Shown here piece by piece: positions 10,471-20,814 of a stretch of DNA of 64,000 nt. How positions within the stretch are numbered: position 1 is the first letter of the stretch; every line of letters begins with the position of its first letter. The translations under genes and the position numbers were made by a program. The DNA is from Leptobrachium leishanense. Taxonomy: Eukaryota; Chordata; Amphibia; Anura; Megophryidae. The stretch is from NCBI GenBank assembly GCA_009667805.1, contig CM019064.1, forward strand, positions 113,868,328 to 113,932,327, written 5' to 3'. The notes below the pieces were generated by a model that was not told where the DNA came from, searched no databases, and saw only the letters and a list, made by a program, of their open reading frames with translations.

Positions 10471-10632
10471 TAGATTGTACGTTCCCACGGGAATAGGGCC
10501 CTCGTTTCCTCCTGTACTGGTTTATCAAAATGTTGTTCAGCCTCAATGTATTGTAACCCTGTCTAATTTGTGCCCATTGTTCAGCGCTACGGAATATACT
10601 GGCGATATATAAATAAAGAGTAATAATAATAT
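10471..10632 (+). mobile_element. L2-type LINE, 3' end
   Basis: It matches the 3' untranslated region of the L2 elements at 51,812 and 59,440: TAGATTGTACGTTCCCACGG, GAATAGGGCCCTCGTTTCC, CAGCGCTACGGAATATACTG, then a (TAA)n tail. Only the last 160 bases are present. Confidence 0.8.
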
Positions 10633-10923
10633 GTCTGTGCCATTTTTCTTGTATATACCAACCGACGTAAAAGCTTACAAGAATGAAACTACTAAAACAT
10701 ACCTAGGTATATGAAAAAATTCCACGTGAAGTGGTAATAACTGTTATATCTGTTGTTCAAGGAAATGATTGATCTAGCGTTCATCTTCTAGTTGGAATAC
10801 TGTATAGAGTAATCTAAGGGGTAGCACTAGGCTGCATTTTTTTGTAGTTTCATCAAAAGATGGCATAGGATACCAATATATTATCGCATTAGTTGATGCT
10901 CCTTTTTGCATAGTGTCCTCTTA

Positions 10924-11390
10924 GGCTAGAGTCAGACGAACGCAGTCTGAGCACACTGTGCGTGCGTGTATAACGGACAGACGTACTGACGGAAGATACT
11001 GTAGACACCACATGGTCTGTTTTTCTTGACGGACGTAGAAAAAAAAGGGGAATTATGGGCAACAAAATTAATATGAAAAATGCTAATAATTTGAAAAGGA
11101 TATGAAAAGCCATTTTGTGCGTCAAGGTGCTGGACGTCGCAAATGCGCTGCGTCTGACACCTCATCACTCACACAGAACACTACACGGAGGTGGCGCACT
11201 CTGCGCGTCCGTGGTAGCGGTTTTACGTTCTTGCCTAACTTGCGTCCGTTTGCCACGTGCGTTGTGCATGCACAGTTCGGTGTGCACGTACTTCTTGTGC
11301 GGGTCTCTATTGGTCATGATTCTATACTACGACGGACATTAAACTGTGCGGCAACACGGACGTGATCACTGCGTTCGTCTGATGCCGGCC
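10924..11390. mobile_element. Harbinger MITE
   Basis: TTA repeats border it (10,921-10,923 and 11,391-11,393). The ends GGCTAGAGTCAGACGAACGC and its counterpart at 11,370-11,390 match the ends of the transposon at 12,597. Internal blocks (AAAAGCCATTTTG, GCGTCTGACAC) also match both ends of that transposon, so this is an internally deleted, non-autonomous relative. No transposase frame. Confidence 0.85.
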
Positions 11391-11393
11391 TTA

Positions 11394-11690
11394 AGGTATA
11401 ATTATACATCTACATGAATTTGACACATTTTAAAATCTTGAGGAAAGCAATTATAATATTATCAGTCTCTGAGACATGCACTGACTGCCAGATACCCAGC
11501 AAAGTGTTAGTGAAAAATGAGTACAATAACATGCTCCATCTGCGTTACTGTTGGAAATCAACAACCCTATAAAACACATTGCTCCTTGAAATACTCCGCA
11601 CAAAGAAAGAATATGCATGATGTCATATTAGACACACTGAACTGTTACACAATAACTGCCATTTAATTTTTTTTAATTAATTTGGCCCTC
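11394..11690. other. No gene recognised
   Basis: Anonymous AT-rich sequence. Confidence 0.4.
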
Positions 11691-11788
11691 CAAATGTTTG
11701 GGAACTACATTTCCCATGAGGCGCAGCGAATCCAATGAATGGCTGTGGATCATGGGGAATGTAGTTTCAAAACATATTTAGGGCCAAG
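11691..11788. mobile_element. Short foldback MITE
   Basis: TTTGGCCCTCCAAATGTTTG at the left and its near-complement ending TTAGGGCCAA at the right enclose GGGAACTACATTTCCCATGA and CATGGGGAATGTAGTTTC. The element is almost one hairpin. ACTACATTTCCCATG-type cores occur in vertebrate hAT-like MITEs. Confidence 0.6.
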
Positions 11789-12593
11789 GTTGCTGACTCC
11801 TGTCTTAGACTAAAAAAAAAAAACCATAGATTGGAGTGTTGCTTTTAGAAAAAGAGACACAATATGTTGTTGTTATTATTATTTTTTAAGTTGTTATTAA
11901 ATAATAATATTTAACTTATTAGGGCAAAGTGTTCACTCTTATACAGCTATTAAGTTTCTCAATGAGGTCAGTTATGTATAAAGTGACATAACTAGTGAAA
12001 ATTCAAGAAAGGTGGGTATAGAGTATGTTAAATCTGTTTTCAGTCTCTCTGTTGTTCAGATTGTTAAGGGGTTTTAAAAAGTTACTCTTTCGATTTTTTT
12101 CTTTATTTTCCCTTGCATTCTTTCTCTTTGGTTCATTAAGGGTGGTTAGAGATTAACATTTGTAGGGTGTCCAACAAACCATTGATGAATGTAAATTCTT
12201 AAAGCTTGTTCATGAAAGCCTGTCATGTTTATCAGGAGATGGTATATACTTCATAGGAAATAATGTAACGATGGAATGACGGTAATCCAGATAATAGATC
12301 AATATAGATTGTGATATCATTTACAGCTACATTCAGTTTTGGATCCTTCGATGCCTGGGTTCTTTAATCATGTTAGGAGGACAGGTTGATTAATCACTAT
12401 CGTATTTTAATCTTGATCAATACACATAATATTGTCTGATTCCACTAAAGCCAAACAACTATTTGATTAATCAACAACTAATCGTTAATGAAAAGAATTG
12501 TCAACTATTCTCACTATCGATTAGTTGGTTGGTTGATTAGTTGGTCTGCATACAGCACGCACAGTTTGTTTAGAGTCTGACTGAGTTAAACTT
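11789..12593. other. No gene recognised
   Basis: Anonymous sequence. Near 12,440-12,545 there is a loose inverted repeat of ATTAATCAAC / GTTGATTAGT type. Confidence 0.4.
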
Positions 12594-12832
12594 TAAGGCT
12601 AGGGTCAGACGAGCGTGATTTCTACGGACTGTACGTCCGTGCAGTACGGACATCGTCAGTACGGAAGACGCAGTAGTGGTCACACAGTCCGTGATCACGT
12701 CAGTGATCACGTCCGTGATTAGTGACGGATCAATATAAAAAGTGAAATGTGAGAAAACAAATCAATTGCAGATCAAAAAACCAAGGGAAGGGGTATAAAA
12801 AGCCATTTTGGGGAAGGTGGGGTTTTCCAAAG

Positions 12833-13128
12833 ATGGATGCAGTCGAAGTATTCGTTTTTGCTGCAACGGGGTACCTGTACCTGAAGAACAAGCAAAAACG
12901 GCGATCATGGGTTCATCCCATAAACGCTGCCAGATGCACGCATGGCCACTTTGTCACGTTGTACAGGCCACTGCGAGAGAGGGACCCGACGAAGTTCTTC
13001 AACTACCTGCGGATGTCCATCCCCTCCTTTGACGAATTGTTGTCGACGGTACGTGAGCCGTTGATGAAGAGGGACACCAATATGAGGGACGCCATTCCAC
13101 CCGAGGAGATGCTGGTCATCACGTTGCG
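12833..13128 (+). CDS. Harbinger transposase, exon 1
   Basis: The ATG at 12,833 sits in a good context (AAGATGG), and the frame runs 98 codons plus two bases to a strong donor GTAAGT at 13,129. The product starts MDAVEVFVFAATGYLYLK and contains a basic stretch, then FNYLRMSIPSFDELLSTV and AIPPEEMLVITLR, the helical N-terminal region that precedes the DDE_4 domain in Harbinger transposases. The frame continues exactly into the acceptor at 16,894 to give the conserved LRYLASG block. The frame is also open upstream to 12,749, so a longer start is possible, but the 12,833 start has the better context. Confidence 0.85.
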
Positions 13129-13369
13129 GTAAGTAACAGCAAACACCAGCATTCATATTTTCGGTGCCAGCCAGCAGAGATGTGCTTGATGTCCAGAGTC
13201 CCCATTTTCGGTGTGTTGTGATATGCCCACCGGCCCATTTGCACATGCATACCCACACACATTGCATAATATCACAAATACTCAATAATGAATGACAGAC
13301 AACAGTGACAGCAACATAAATCTTTTATCCACAAGAAATGGTAATACTAAACCAAATAACATTAACACA

Positions 13370-16017
13370 CCATATTTATTTATAAAGGATTTTACCAGGA
13401 AGGATACATTGAGATTTCTCTCGTTTTCAAGTATGTCCTGGGTTCGAGAACATTGAGTGGTTACAGAAATACAAAATAGTAAAATGCAAGATATTAACAC
13501 AAGACCAAATATACAGATTAACAGAAAAATAAATATGGAGGAAATAAAGTCATTATGTTACATGTTTACAGGTGCATTTCGTATTGAGGTATGCTAATAG
13601 GGAGCTCTTAAGGGACTTTAGACTGGGGGAAGATTTGACGGCGTCTGGGAGGTTATTCCATATTTGCGGTGCTCTGTAGGAAAATGAGGATCTAGCCATT
13701 TTCTTTTTGTATTGTGGTATTGCAAGTAAGGTGCTGGTCCTGGATCTGAGGTTATAGGATGAGGGAACTGCCGGGGGAAGCAGCATATTCAGGTAGGGTG
13801 GTAGCTTCCCAGAAAAGCTCTTAAACACCAGGTTGGAAAGGTGAAGGGTGCGTCTAGAGTCCAGCGATGGCCAGTTTAGTTCTTTTAACATGTCACAATG
13901 GTGGGTCATGTAGTTACATTGTAGCACAAAGCGACAGAATGAGTTATACAATGTAGTAAGTTTCTGGAGGTGTGTTTGCGTGGCGGCTGCATACACTACA
14001 TCTCCGTATTCAATGGCTGGCATAAGCATTTGTTGTACAATCTGCTTTCTTACCACGGGGCTCAGGCAGGATTTGTTTCTGTACAGGGCACCTAGTTTGG
14101 GGTAAAGTTTAGATGAGAGTTTTTCGATGTGGGGGCCAAAAGATAGATTTGGGTCTAACCACATACCTAGGTATTTGAGAGAGGTGACTGTGGTCAGTGT
14201 GCCGTTTGATTTTGTCCCAACACATAGATGGGGTGTTTGCAATTTGTGTAGTTTAGGTGCGGTTCCAAAGAGCATTGTAACCGTTTTGTCAGTATTTAGA
14301 AAAAGTTTGTTATTTGCGATCCACTTTTCTACCTCTGTGAATTCTTCTTGCAGCACGGCCTCCAGCTGCGGGAGATTTGGTTTGCTGGTATAGATTACCG
14401 TGTCGTCTGCGTACATGTGTACAGTTGAAGCTTTGCAGACATTGGGCAGATCGTTTATGAATATTGTGAATAGCAGGGGGCCAAGTATTGAGCCTTGGGG
14501 TACACCGCACGTGACTGGGAGGGGAGGGAAGTGCTGTCAGAAATGGACACAAATTGAGACCTGTCAGACACATATGATTGGAACCAGGTTAACGTACTAT
14601 CACCAATACCAGAGTTTTTAAGTTTTTGTAATAGGATGCCATGGTCTACGGTGTCAAAAGCCTTGGCAAAGTCAAGGAAGATGGCTCCAGTTAGATTTCC
14701 TTGTTCCATGCCCGCTTGGATATCATTACAAACTTTTAAAAGGGCAGTTGTAGTTGAATGGTTTGGACGAAAGCCTGATTGATCTGGGGTTAAATAGTTC
14801 TGATACTGATAATAATCCCGTAATTGAGTGTAGACACATTTTTCCAGAATTTTTGACATTACAGGGAGCAGTGATATTGGGCGGTAGTTGGATACTTTGG
14901 TATTGTCTCCACTTTTATGGATAGGTACCACCCTTGCAGTCTTCCAGAGTATGGGTATGTATCCAGTCGCCAGTGATTCATTAATCAGGGTTGCGACAGG
15001 TTTAGCAATTGCTGGTGCACTGATTTTCAGCAGCATTGCTGGGATTTGATCAGGTCCAGACTGGTATTTCATTTTTTGGTTACGGAGAAGTTTAGTGATG
15101 GCACTGACAGGCACAGGCCTAAAACTGATTAGGTCTGGGTTACGGGGTTTTTGCACTGTTGGTGGGTCCTGACCTGCGTGCGGCCTTTCTGATTGCGTTT
15201 CATTTCCTAGCTTAGCAATGAGGGTGGTGGCGCATCCAACAAAATAATTATTAAATTATTATTAAAAGCATTTGCTACATCTAGGGGGTGTTGTACAGTT
15301 TGGTTGTTTACTTTTAAAGCAGCTGGTTGGGAGTGGCTGGGGGGTGCTTGTATGTTACTTATGATTTTCCAAAAATTTCTGGGGTTTGATATGTTATTGT
15401 TTAAATTTTCATTGAAGTATTGGGCTTTAGCCATTTTTGTTTCTTTTGTGCATTCATTCCGTCATTTTCGGTATTCACAGTGATCGTTCATGGATCCAGT
15501 ACTCTTGAACTTTGACCACAGGGAGTCTCTAAACTGGTACATATGTGTGAGGTCAGCTGTAACCCAGGGGAGATGGGCCCCTTTAACTCGCACTTTACGC
15601 AGCGGGGCATGGGAATTCCAGACTTGCAGGAGCTCAGACTGAAAGTATTCAACTGCACAGTCTAGGTCTGGGATTAGGTTTAGCCTGTACCAGGGGAGCT
15701 GTATGAGATCACTTAGGAAGGATTTAAGAATAAATTTCTTGAAAGACCTGGTGGTTATTACCTTTGGGGGAGATTTCAAGGCCTTTATTTTGCGCACGCA
15801 ATACACTAGACAATGGTCACTAAAGCTATTAGCAAGAACGCCTGCCTCCTGTATTCTATCAGGAGATGAGGAGAGAATCCAGTCCAGCAAGGTATGGTTA
15901 GGGCTTTTCATATTAATGCGAGTGGGGGAGGAGATTAATTGAGTTAGCTGCAAAGTTTTAAACAGTGTGCAGTGTTTATTGTTTTTAGGATTTAGCCAAT
16001 CTGTATTGCTGAACATA
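13370..16017 (-). mobile_element. L2/CR1-group LINE in the transposase intron
   Basis: The 3' end on the minus strand is CTCAATGTATCCTTCCTGG followed by TAAAATCCTTTATAAATAAA, seen again at 55,575. It runs 5' through reverse transcriptase to the end of an endonuclease domain, where it is truncated. It lies in the transposase intron, on the 3' side of the MADF gene, and probably removed that gene's poly(A) region. I place it in the Jockey/CR1/L2 group from its motifs; the exact clade is unsure. Confidence 0.8.
13553..16017 (-). pseudogene. LINE reverse transcriptase and endonuclease remnant
   Basis: Reading down from 16,017, one frame ends an APE-type endonuclease (NSFSDHCLVYC, with the SDH triad). 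Another at 15,156-14,455 holds SGFRPNHSTTTALLK, GAIFLDFAKAFDTVDHGI (motif A) and the start of motif B. The frame changes near 14,520 within motif B. The last frame, 14,416-13,553, opens with MYADDTVIY (motif C) and continues through LKYLGMWLDPNLSF to the C-terminal WNNLPDAVKSSPSL block. A third break lies near 15,207-15,240. The domains are complete in order, but at least three frameshifts make it inactive. The copy at 55.6-57.5 kb is closely related. Confidence 0.85.
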
Positions 16018-16105
16018 TCATAAATCAGACATAAAATAAAGAGTCCACGAACATGTGGCAAACAACAATGCAGAGCATAAAACAAGTGCATGAGCAGGAA
16101 AATAA

Positions 16106-16814
16106 CTACAAATCCTCATAATGAGGAGCATCCTCATCATAGGGATCGGGCATGTAACCTTGGTATGCAGGCTGATAGGGTGGTTGTGACCTGGCACCAG
16201 GGGACATGGGTTGGTGTGGAGGCTCCGGCCGCCGGTAATAACCACCAGCATATTGTGCCCTGGGAGGCACAGGTGGTACTGGAGGCTGGCTCAAGATGCT
16301 GTGTATGGTGTCCAATGGCCTTCTTCGGTACTCCATCTTCTGAGCCAGGCTCATCTGGTGCAACATGGGTAGACACGAATGATGGAACGACATGTCATCG
16401 TCATCCCAGAACCTGCAGCGTGGAGGTGGTGGTGGTGGTTGATGGTGACAATCCATGAATGTCACCATGGCACGCTCAAATTCACCACCCGGTGCCCTTC
16501 TCCTTTTCTGGCCCGGCCTGGTGGTGTCAGCCCTTGCAGTAGGCAGCTCCTGGGCAGCGGTCTCCTCCTCCAACTGCGAGTCTGCTCCGGCCTCTTCCGT
16601 CTCTTGTGAGCAGGTAGCAGTAGCACATGGCTGCACGTGTTGCTGTGCCCTGGATGTGGATGGGAGATCGATGCTGCCCACCATAGGTCTTGGTTCCAGG
16701 GTCCGTTGCAGGAATGACAGCTGCTCAGCATAAATGTAACTGCTGGCCCTCCTCGCCGCTGATCCCTTGTGTAGTTGTCCCTGACTGTCCTCCATTTCGC
16801 AATGACTTCATGTG
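16106..16814 (-). pseudogene. Harbinger MADF protein, exon 2
   Basis: On the minus strand, GGTTTTGCAG (acceptor at 16,815-16,816) opens an exon whose first codons (HEVIAKWRTVRDNYTRD) complete the MADF domain begun in exon 1. The phase agrees: one base from exon 1 plus two from exon 2 make ACA. Near 16,765-16,775 a small indel shifts the frame. The other frame then continues as KGSAARRASSYIYAEQL, a glutamate-rich linker, a basic stretch (PGQKRRRAPGG), six prolines, an acidic WDDDD and a proline/tyrosine-rich tail, ending at TAG 16,108-16,106. It lies entirely inside the transposase intron, antisense. Confidence 0.8.
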
Positions 16815-17250
16815 CTGCAAAACCGAAGAATGATATTAGGTGCGACTCACGGAATCTGATCATAACACACATTTATTTCTCCTTTTTTGATAGGTATCTT
16901 GCCAGTGGATGCAGTCTGCAGGACCTGCATTATAATTTCCGCTCAAAAAACAAAAATGGCCCAAAAAAGGGTCAAAAAGTGTTATAGGCGCTGATGGTAA
17001 TACACCGTGTGTGAGAAAGGTAAATTATGCAATTAGTGCAGCTCACTGTGGAGTGTATCCCTCGCCCAATATAGAATATAGAAACAAATATATACCGCAG
17101 TACATACAGGAGCGCAGATAAATGTGAAAGCCCTCTTTGAATTTGCAATCTCAGGAATCTCTGGAATGGAGTCTCTTTACACAAATGATCCAGTTAGTTC
17201 TCCAGTGATATAATGGAAAATACCGGAAATGGAAAAAAAAGAAGAGAAAA

Positions 17251-17503
17251 AAATCGAGCAATATCGTTTGTACCATGCAAAAATGAAACAAGAGAATATA
17301 GAACTCACAAGGCTGGAGCTGAATAGCTCAATTGGAGCGCAATCGAGTCTCTATGGGGGACTCCTCCCTAGGATGATGGAGCTTCTCGTTTCACCATTCA
17401 CCTTGGTCAAATGTTCCACGTGGTATAGACATCAAGTACCTCGGAAGAGACAATAATAGCGTAATCCCGTTTAGGGTAAAAAATTAGGATAGACATCCAA
17501 ATG
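17251..17503 (+). repeat. Left inverted arm, 253 bp
   Basis: It begins AAATCGAGCAATATCG and ends CATCCAAATG. The right arm at 17,863-18,115 is the same length and reads as its reverse complement; both arms translate to the same chance peptide (YHAKMKQENIELTR and on), so they look essentially identical. Confidence 0.9.
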
Positions 17504-17757
17504 GGGTACTCACATGTATCGGAACCTCCTGAGTAGGTGGTTCCATATAGGGAGCAGTGGACCACTTAAAGGGGGTCTTGTCCTTAAATCGGATGAGTAA
17601 AAAATTCTTCTAGCAACAGGTCAACAGACCCAAAAAAACGGTGATGCAGCTCCAAGTTTGAACGGAGGTGTGGACAAAGTATCATAAATATATACGAGTG
17701 GAGAGGTGTATATGCGGGAAAATTTTTTATTTAAAACATGTAAAAAGAATAAAATCG

Positions 17758-17802
17758 AGACGCGTTTCCCTTACCAAAACTGTGAGCTTCCTCAGTCGAA
17801 TA
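17758..17802 (-). ncRNA. Hammerhead-ribozyme-like motif
   Basis: On the minus strand, TCGA (799-796) is followed by CTGAGGA, then an imperfect stem II (CTCAC/GGTAAG), GAAAC (17,768-17,764), self-complementary ACGCGT, C at 17,759 and TCGA (17,758-17,755). The flanking TCGA pairs with TCGA as a four-pair stem I. The arrangement matches that at 266-309 although the stem II sequence is different. As there, an extra A follows CTGAGGA. Activity is inferred only. Confidence 0.45.
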
Positions 17803-17862
17803 GTCGCCCACAGTAATGTCTCCACATTTTATATCCTCCATAGATTGACGCCGCCAAATTGA

Positions 17863-18115
17863 CATTTGGATGTCTATCCTAATTTTTTACCCTAAACGGG
17901 ATTACGCTATTATTGTCTCTTCCGAGGTACTTGATGTCTATACCACGTGGAACATTTGACCAAGGTGAATGGTGAAACGAGAAGCTCCATCATCCTAGGG
18001 AGGAGTCCCCCATAGAGACTCGATTGCGCTCCAATTGAGCTATTCAGCTCCAGCCTTGTGAGTTCTATATTCTCTTGTTTCATTTTTGCATGGTACAAAC
18101 GATATTGCTCGATTT
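17863..18115 (-). repeat. Right inverted arm, 253 bp
   Basis: Reverse complement of 17,251-17,503. Its end abuts the 13-bp target duplication, so the arm is the terminal part of the insert. Confidence 0.9.
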
Positions 18116-19050
18116 ATAATTTCCGCGTTGGCAGATCTACAGCTGGGGAGATCGTCCGCAAGGTGTGCCAGACAATTTGGGACACGATGAGGGAAGAATG
18201 TTTGCCAACACCCACAGATGCGGCATGGGCGCAAATTGCTGCAACATTTTTGGAGCGAGCAAACTTTCCGAATTGCCTGGGAGCCGTGGATGGCAAACAT
18301 GTCCGTATAGTGAAGCCACTGCAGAGTGGCTCACTGTATCACAATTATAAACAATATTTTTCCATTGGCCTACTGGCAGTGGCAGATGCCAACTATAATT
18401 TTGTCTGTGTGGATGTGGGGTCATACGGGAAAGATTCAGACTCCACACTGTTCAGGAACTCCACACTGTGGAATGCAATAGGAAGTGGGACACTGCACAT
18501 CCCCGGACCCGCACCTTTGCCTGGCACAGATGTGCGAGTCCCCTACACCTTTGTAGGGGATGAGGCTTTTGGACTTTCTACGCATCTCCTGCGGCCATAC
18601 TCTGGGACACACCTGACTGTGACAAAGCGGGTGTTCAATTATAGGCCGTCGCGTGCGAGACGGTATGTCGAGTGTACCTTTGGCATACTGAGCAACAAGT
18701 GGAGGATTTTCCATAGGCCGCTAGATGTGCACATCGATTTTTCTGTAGATATAGTGAAATGTTGTTGTGTGTTGCATAATTTTGTTCGTGCGCGGGATGG
18801 TTTTAATTTTGATGACTCCTTGTCTGTTTGTGGTTTGGAGGAATTTATTAATGATGACGTTATGCCTGTGAATCGACACAGCAACAGGCATCGTGATGCA
18901 CTGGCAAACTATTTCACTAGCGAAGCAGGACAGGTGCCCTGGCAGATGGGGAGCATTTGACATGTGACGTTGATGAATTTGTTAGCCATTTACATTTTGT
19001 TTGGATTAATAATGTGCATTTCATTATGAATAAAATAATCATGTACTCAC

Positions 19051-19219
19051 TCTGTACTTTCTGTTCATGCTCAGACCATGTGTCGTATGCAGGGTACACC
19101 GCTCTCGTTACATCAGCCCATGCGTTCGCCTTGCTGATCTTGTCCTTGTATAGGTTGCTGGCAGTGTCCCACAATTCGGGGTGCTCCCCCACTTCGGTGA
19201 TCAGCCTCTCGACGTCCAT
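19051..19219 (-). CDS. Harbinger MADF protein, exon 1
   Basis: From ATG at 19,219 the frame gives 56 codons plus one base, then donor GTGAGT (19,050-19,045). The product is the first two-thirds of a MADF/Myb-SANT-like domain: LITEVGEHPELWDTAS, YKDKISKANAWADVTRAV, with the conserved tryptophans. Harbinger partner proteins of this type bind the element's ends and help the transposase into the nucleus. The exon lies 90 bases past the transposase stop codon on the opposite strand, so the transposase's second exon is inside this gene's intron. Confidence 0.85.
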
Positions 19220-19614
19220 GTCACCTGCAGCGTCCAGTGTCCAGGATAAACTCTCCGGCCCCTAGAATATACTACAGCCACGCCAGGAATGTTCTGGAGT
19301 CTGGACGTGATGTAGGCCGCAGAACAGGTGCGTCTGACGTCTCCACCTCACGTACACAGGCCGCTAGCCGGCCGCAGTGCATTCTGTGCGGCCGTTCTAG
19401 CGGTTGTACGTTCATGCCTGCCTTGCGTCCGTGGGCCGCGGCCGTTGTGCGTCCGCAGTTCAGTGCGGACGTACTTCGTGTAACGGGCTCCGATGGGCTT
19501 CCTGTCATGCTATCACGGACGTACTTTTAGGCGCAATCACGGACGTGAACACTACGCTCGTCTGACAGCAGCCTAAAAGGACAAATTATGCACCTGACCA
19601 CTTCAGCTCATTAA

Positions 19615-20810
19615 CCCTTTCACTGCTGAAGACGTGTGTGGCACGTCCTCATTGATGCACGTTACATGCTGAGGACGTGCCCCACACGTCATCAGCTGTG
19701 CGGGACCCCCGGCGGAGATACTCACCTCTCTGTCCGGGGTCCCGCGGTGTTCTGACTTCAGCGTCCTCAGACGCTGAAGTCAAACTCCTCCCGGCGTAAA
19801 TGACGTCATCGCGCTTGGCGCGATGACGTCATTTCCAGGCGACCCCCCGGCAATGCCGGGAGATAGCCTGGAAGGGAGGTGGGATCCGTTCGGATCCCTC
19901 TCCCTCCCGATCGGAAAGGAGCAGCGCCAAAAGCCAGGCACCGCTTAAAAGGGGAGAGTCTCCCCTTTTAAGCGGTGCCTGGCTTTAACCCCTCAAGCGC
20001 CAGGTTGCACTTCAGCGCCTTGTGGCGCTGAAGTGCAGCCTAGCTCCGGTGGGGGCCGCCATCTTGGATGGCGGCTCCACCCCCGGGTCTCCCCTCGCTG
20101 CCTGATGTCATCATGCATAGCGTGATGATGTCAGATAGCCGGGGAACCCCTAGCTGCCAGGGGATTTCCCAAGGAAATCCCCTGGTGGAGATATGGGGTT
20201 CTTGTGAACCCCGATATCTCCAGAACCGTATGATACCCGAATGATACCCAACATGACTAGGTACAAAGTAAACAAAATAATAAAAAAAATATAATAAAAA
20301 TAAATAAATTTAAAAAAAAAATAAAAAAAACATTTTTTTTTTGTGTGTTGTTTTTATTAATGCAGCAATATTGTTCACATTTCAATTATAATGTGAACAA
20401 TGATGCTGCACTAATGATTTTTTTCTATGGGGTGCGTTTGCTAAAAATCACGTAAATCCCCCCACAAAATGTAACAAGTCCCCATTTCAAATTTTTGTAC
20501 AAGCGCACCCCATAGAAAACATAACCGCAAACGCTCATGTGATAAAATGTGAAAAAAAAAACTTTACACACTGCAGATGATTAAAAACTCAATTTTTATT
20601 GTATTTTTTGTTATAATATACAGACAGGACATGACGTATACATATAAAAATGATATATTATGAATCTGCGGAGTCTGCCGGAAAGAACAATATATAATAT
20701 GTCTGGGTCATTTATTAAAATATGGCTTCAAATCGCGTTTAAACATGATGAGCGAAAGCGGTAAAAATGAGCTCAGCACACAGCGGTGAAATGCCTCAGC
20801 AGTGAAGGGG
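19615..20810 (+). mobile_element. piggyBac-like TTAA element, hairpin-rich
   Basis: Bordered by TTAA at 19,611-19,614 and 20,811-20,814, with ends CCCTTTCACTGCTG and CAGCAGTGAAGGGG. Its left part has successive hairpins: AAATGACGTCATCGCGC/complement (19,799-19,835, 17-bp arms), a 22-bp-arm hairpin at 19,937-19,981, CAGCGCC/GGCGCTG near 20,010, GCCGCCATC/GATGGCGGC near 20,060 and CTGATGTCATC/GATGATGTCAG near 20,105. The right part is AT-rich with the gcagcaatattgttc block. A second TTAA at 19,985 suggests it is itself composite. No transposase frame. Confidence 0.8.
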
Positions 20811-20814
20811 TTAA

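Larger units (their letters stand above)
16943..18113. mobile_element. Penelope-like insert with inverted arms
   Basis: The 1171-bp insert is bordered by a perfect 13-bp duplication TTATAATTTCCGC (16,930-16,942 and 18,114-18,126) taken from the transposase exon. It contains two 253-bp inverted arms (17,251-17,503; 17,863-18,115, whose last bases overlap the duplication) around a loop that holds a hammerhead-like motif. Inverted terminal repeats, long target duplications and hammerheads together fit Penelope-like retroelements. No reverse transcriptase is present, so this is a truncated copy. Confidence 0.6.
16894..18960 (+). pseudogene. Harbinger transposase, exon 2 (DDE_4), split by an insert
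   Basis: A pyrimidine-rich tract and TAG at 16,891-16,893 precede the exon. It encodes YLASGCSLQDLHYNFR, is broken by the insert at 16,943-18,113, and resumes at 18,127 with VGRSTAGEIVRKVC in the same frame, running to TGA at 18,958-18,960. Catalytic residues are visible: GAVDGKH (first D), DVGSYGKDSDS (second D), YVECTFGILSNKWRI (E). VGDEAF and the HNFVR block are also typical. Without the insert the two exons would give about 392 residues with no other stop or frameshift, close to the family's usual length. AATAAA at 19,030-19,035 may be its poly(A) signal. The insert makes this copy non-functional; the lack of other lesions suggests recent activity. Confidence 0.88.
12597..19573 (+). mobile_element. 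PIF/Harbinger transposon with both genes
   Basis: TAA target duplications (12,594-12,596 and 19,574-19,576) border ends GGCTAGGGTCAGACGAGCGT and its complement at 19,554-19,573. It carries a two-exon DDE transposase on the plus strand and a two-exon MADF protein on the minus strand. Harbinger elements are known to need both products: the transposase cuts, and the Myb/MADF-type partner helps nuclear entry and end binding. The exons interleave. About 2.65 kb of LINE (13,370-16,017) and 1.17 kb of Penelope-like sequence (16,943-18,113) are later insertions, leaving an ancestral element of about 3.1 kb. The MITEs at 10,924 and 31,159 share its ends. Confidence 0.9.

Noticed and set aside
16090..16733. 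Plus-strand frames rich in valine and tryptophan
   Set aside because: They are shadows of the MADF exon on the minus strand.
17229..17456. Frame encoding YHAKMKQENIELTR, present also at 17,910-18,098
   Set aside because: It is kept in both places only because it lies in the inverted arms. No other evidence of coding.
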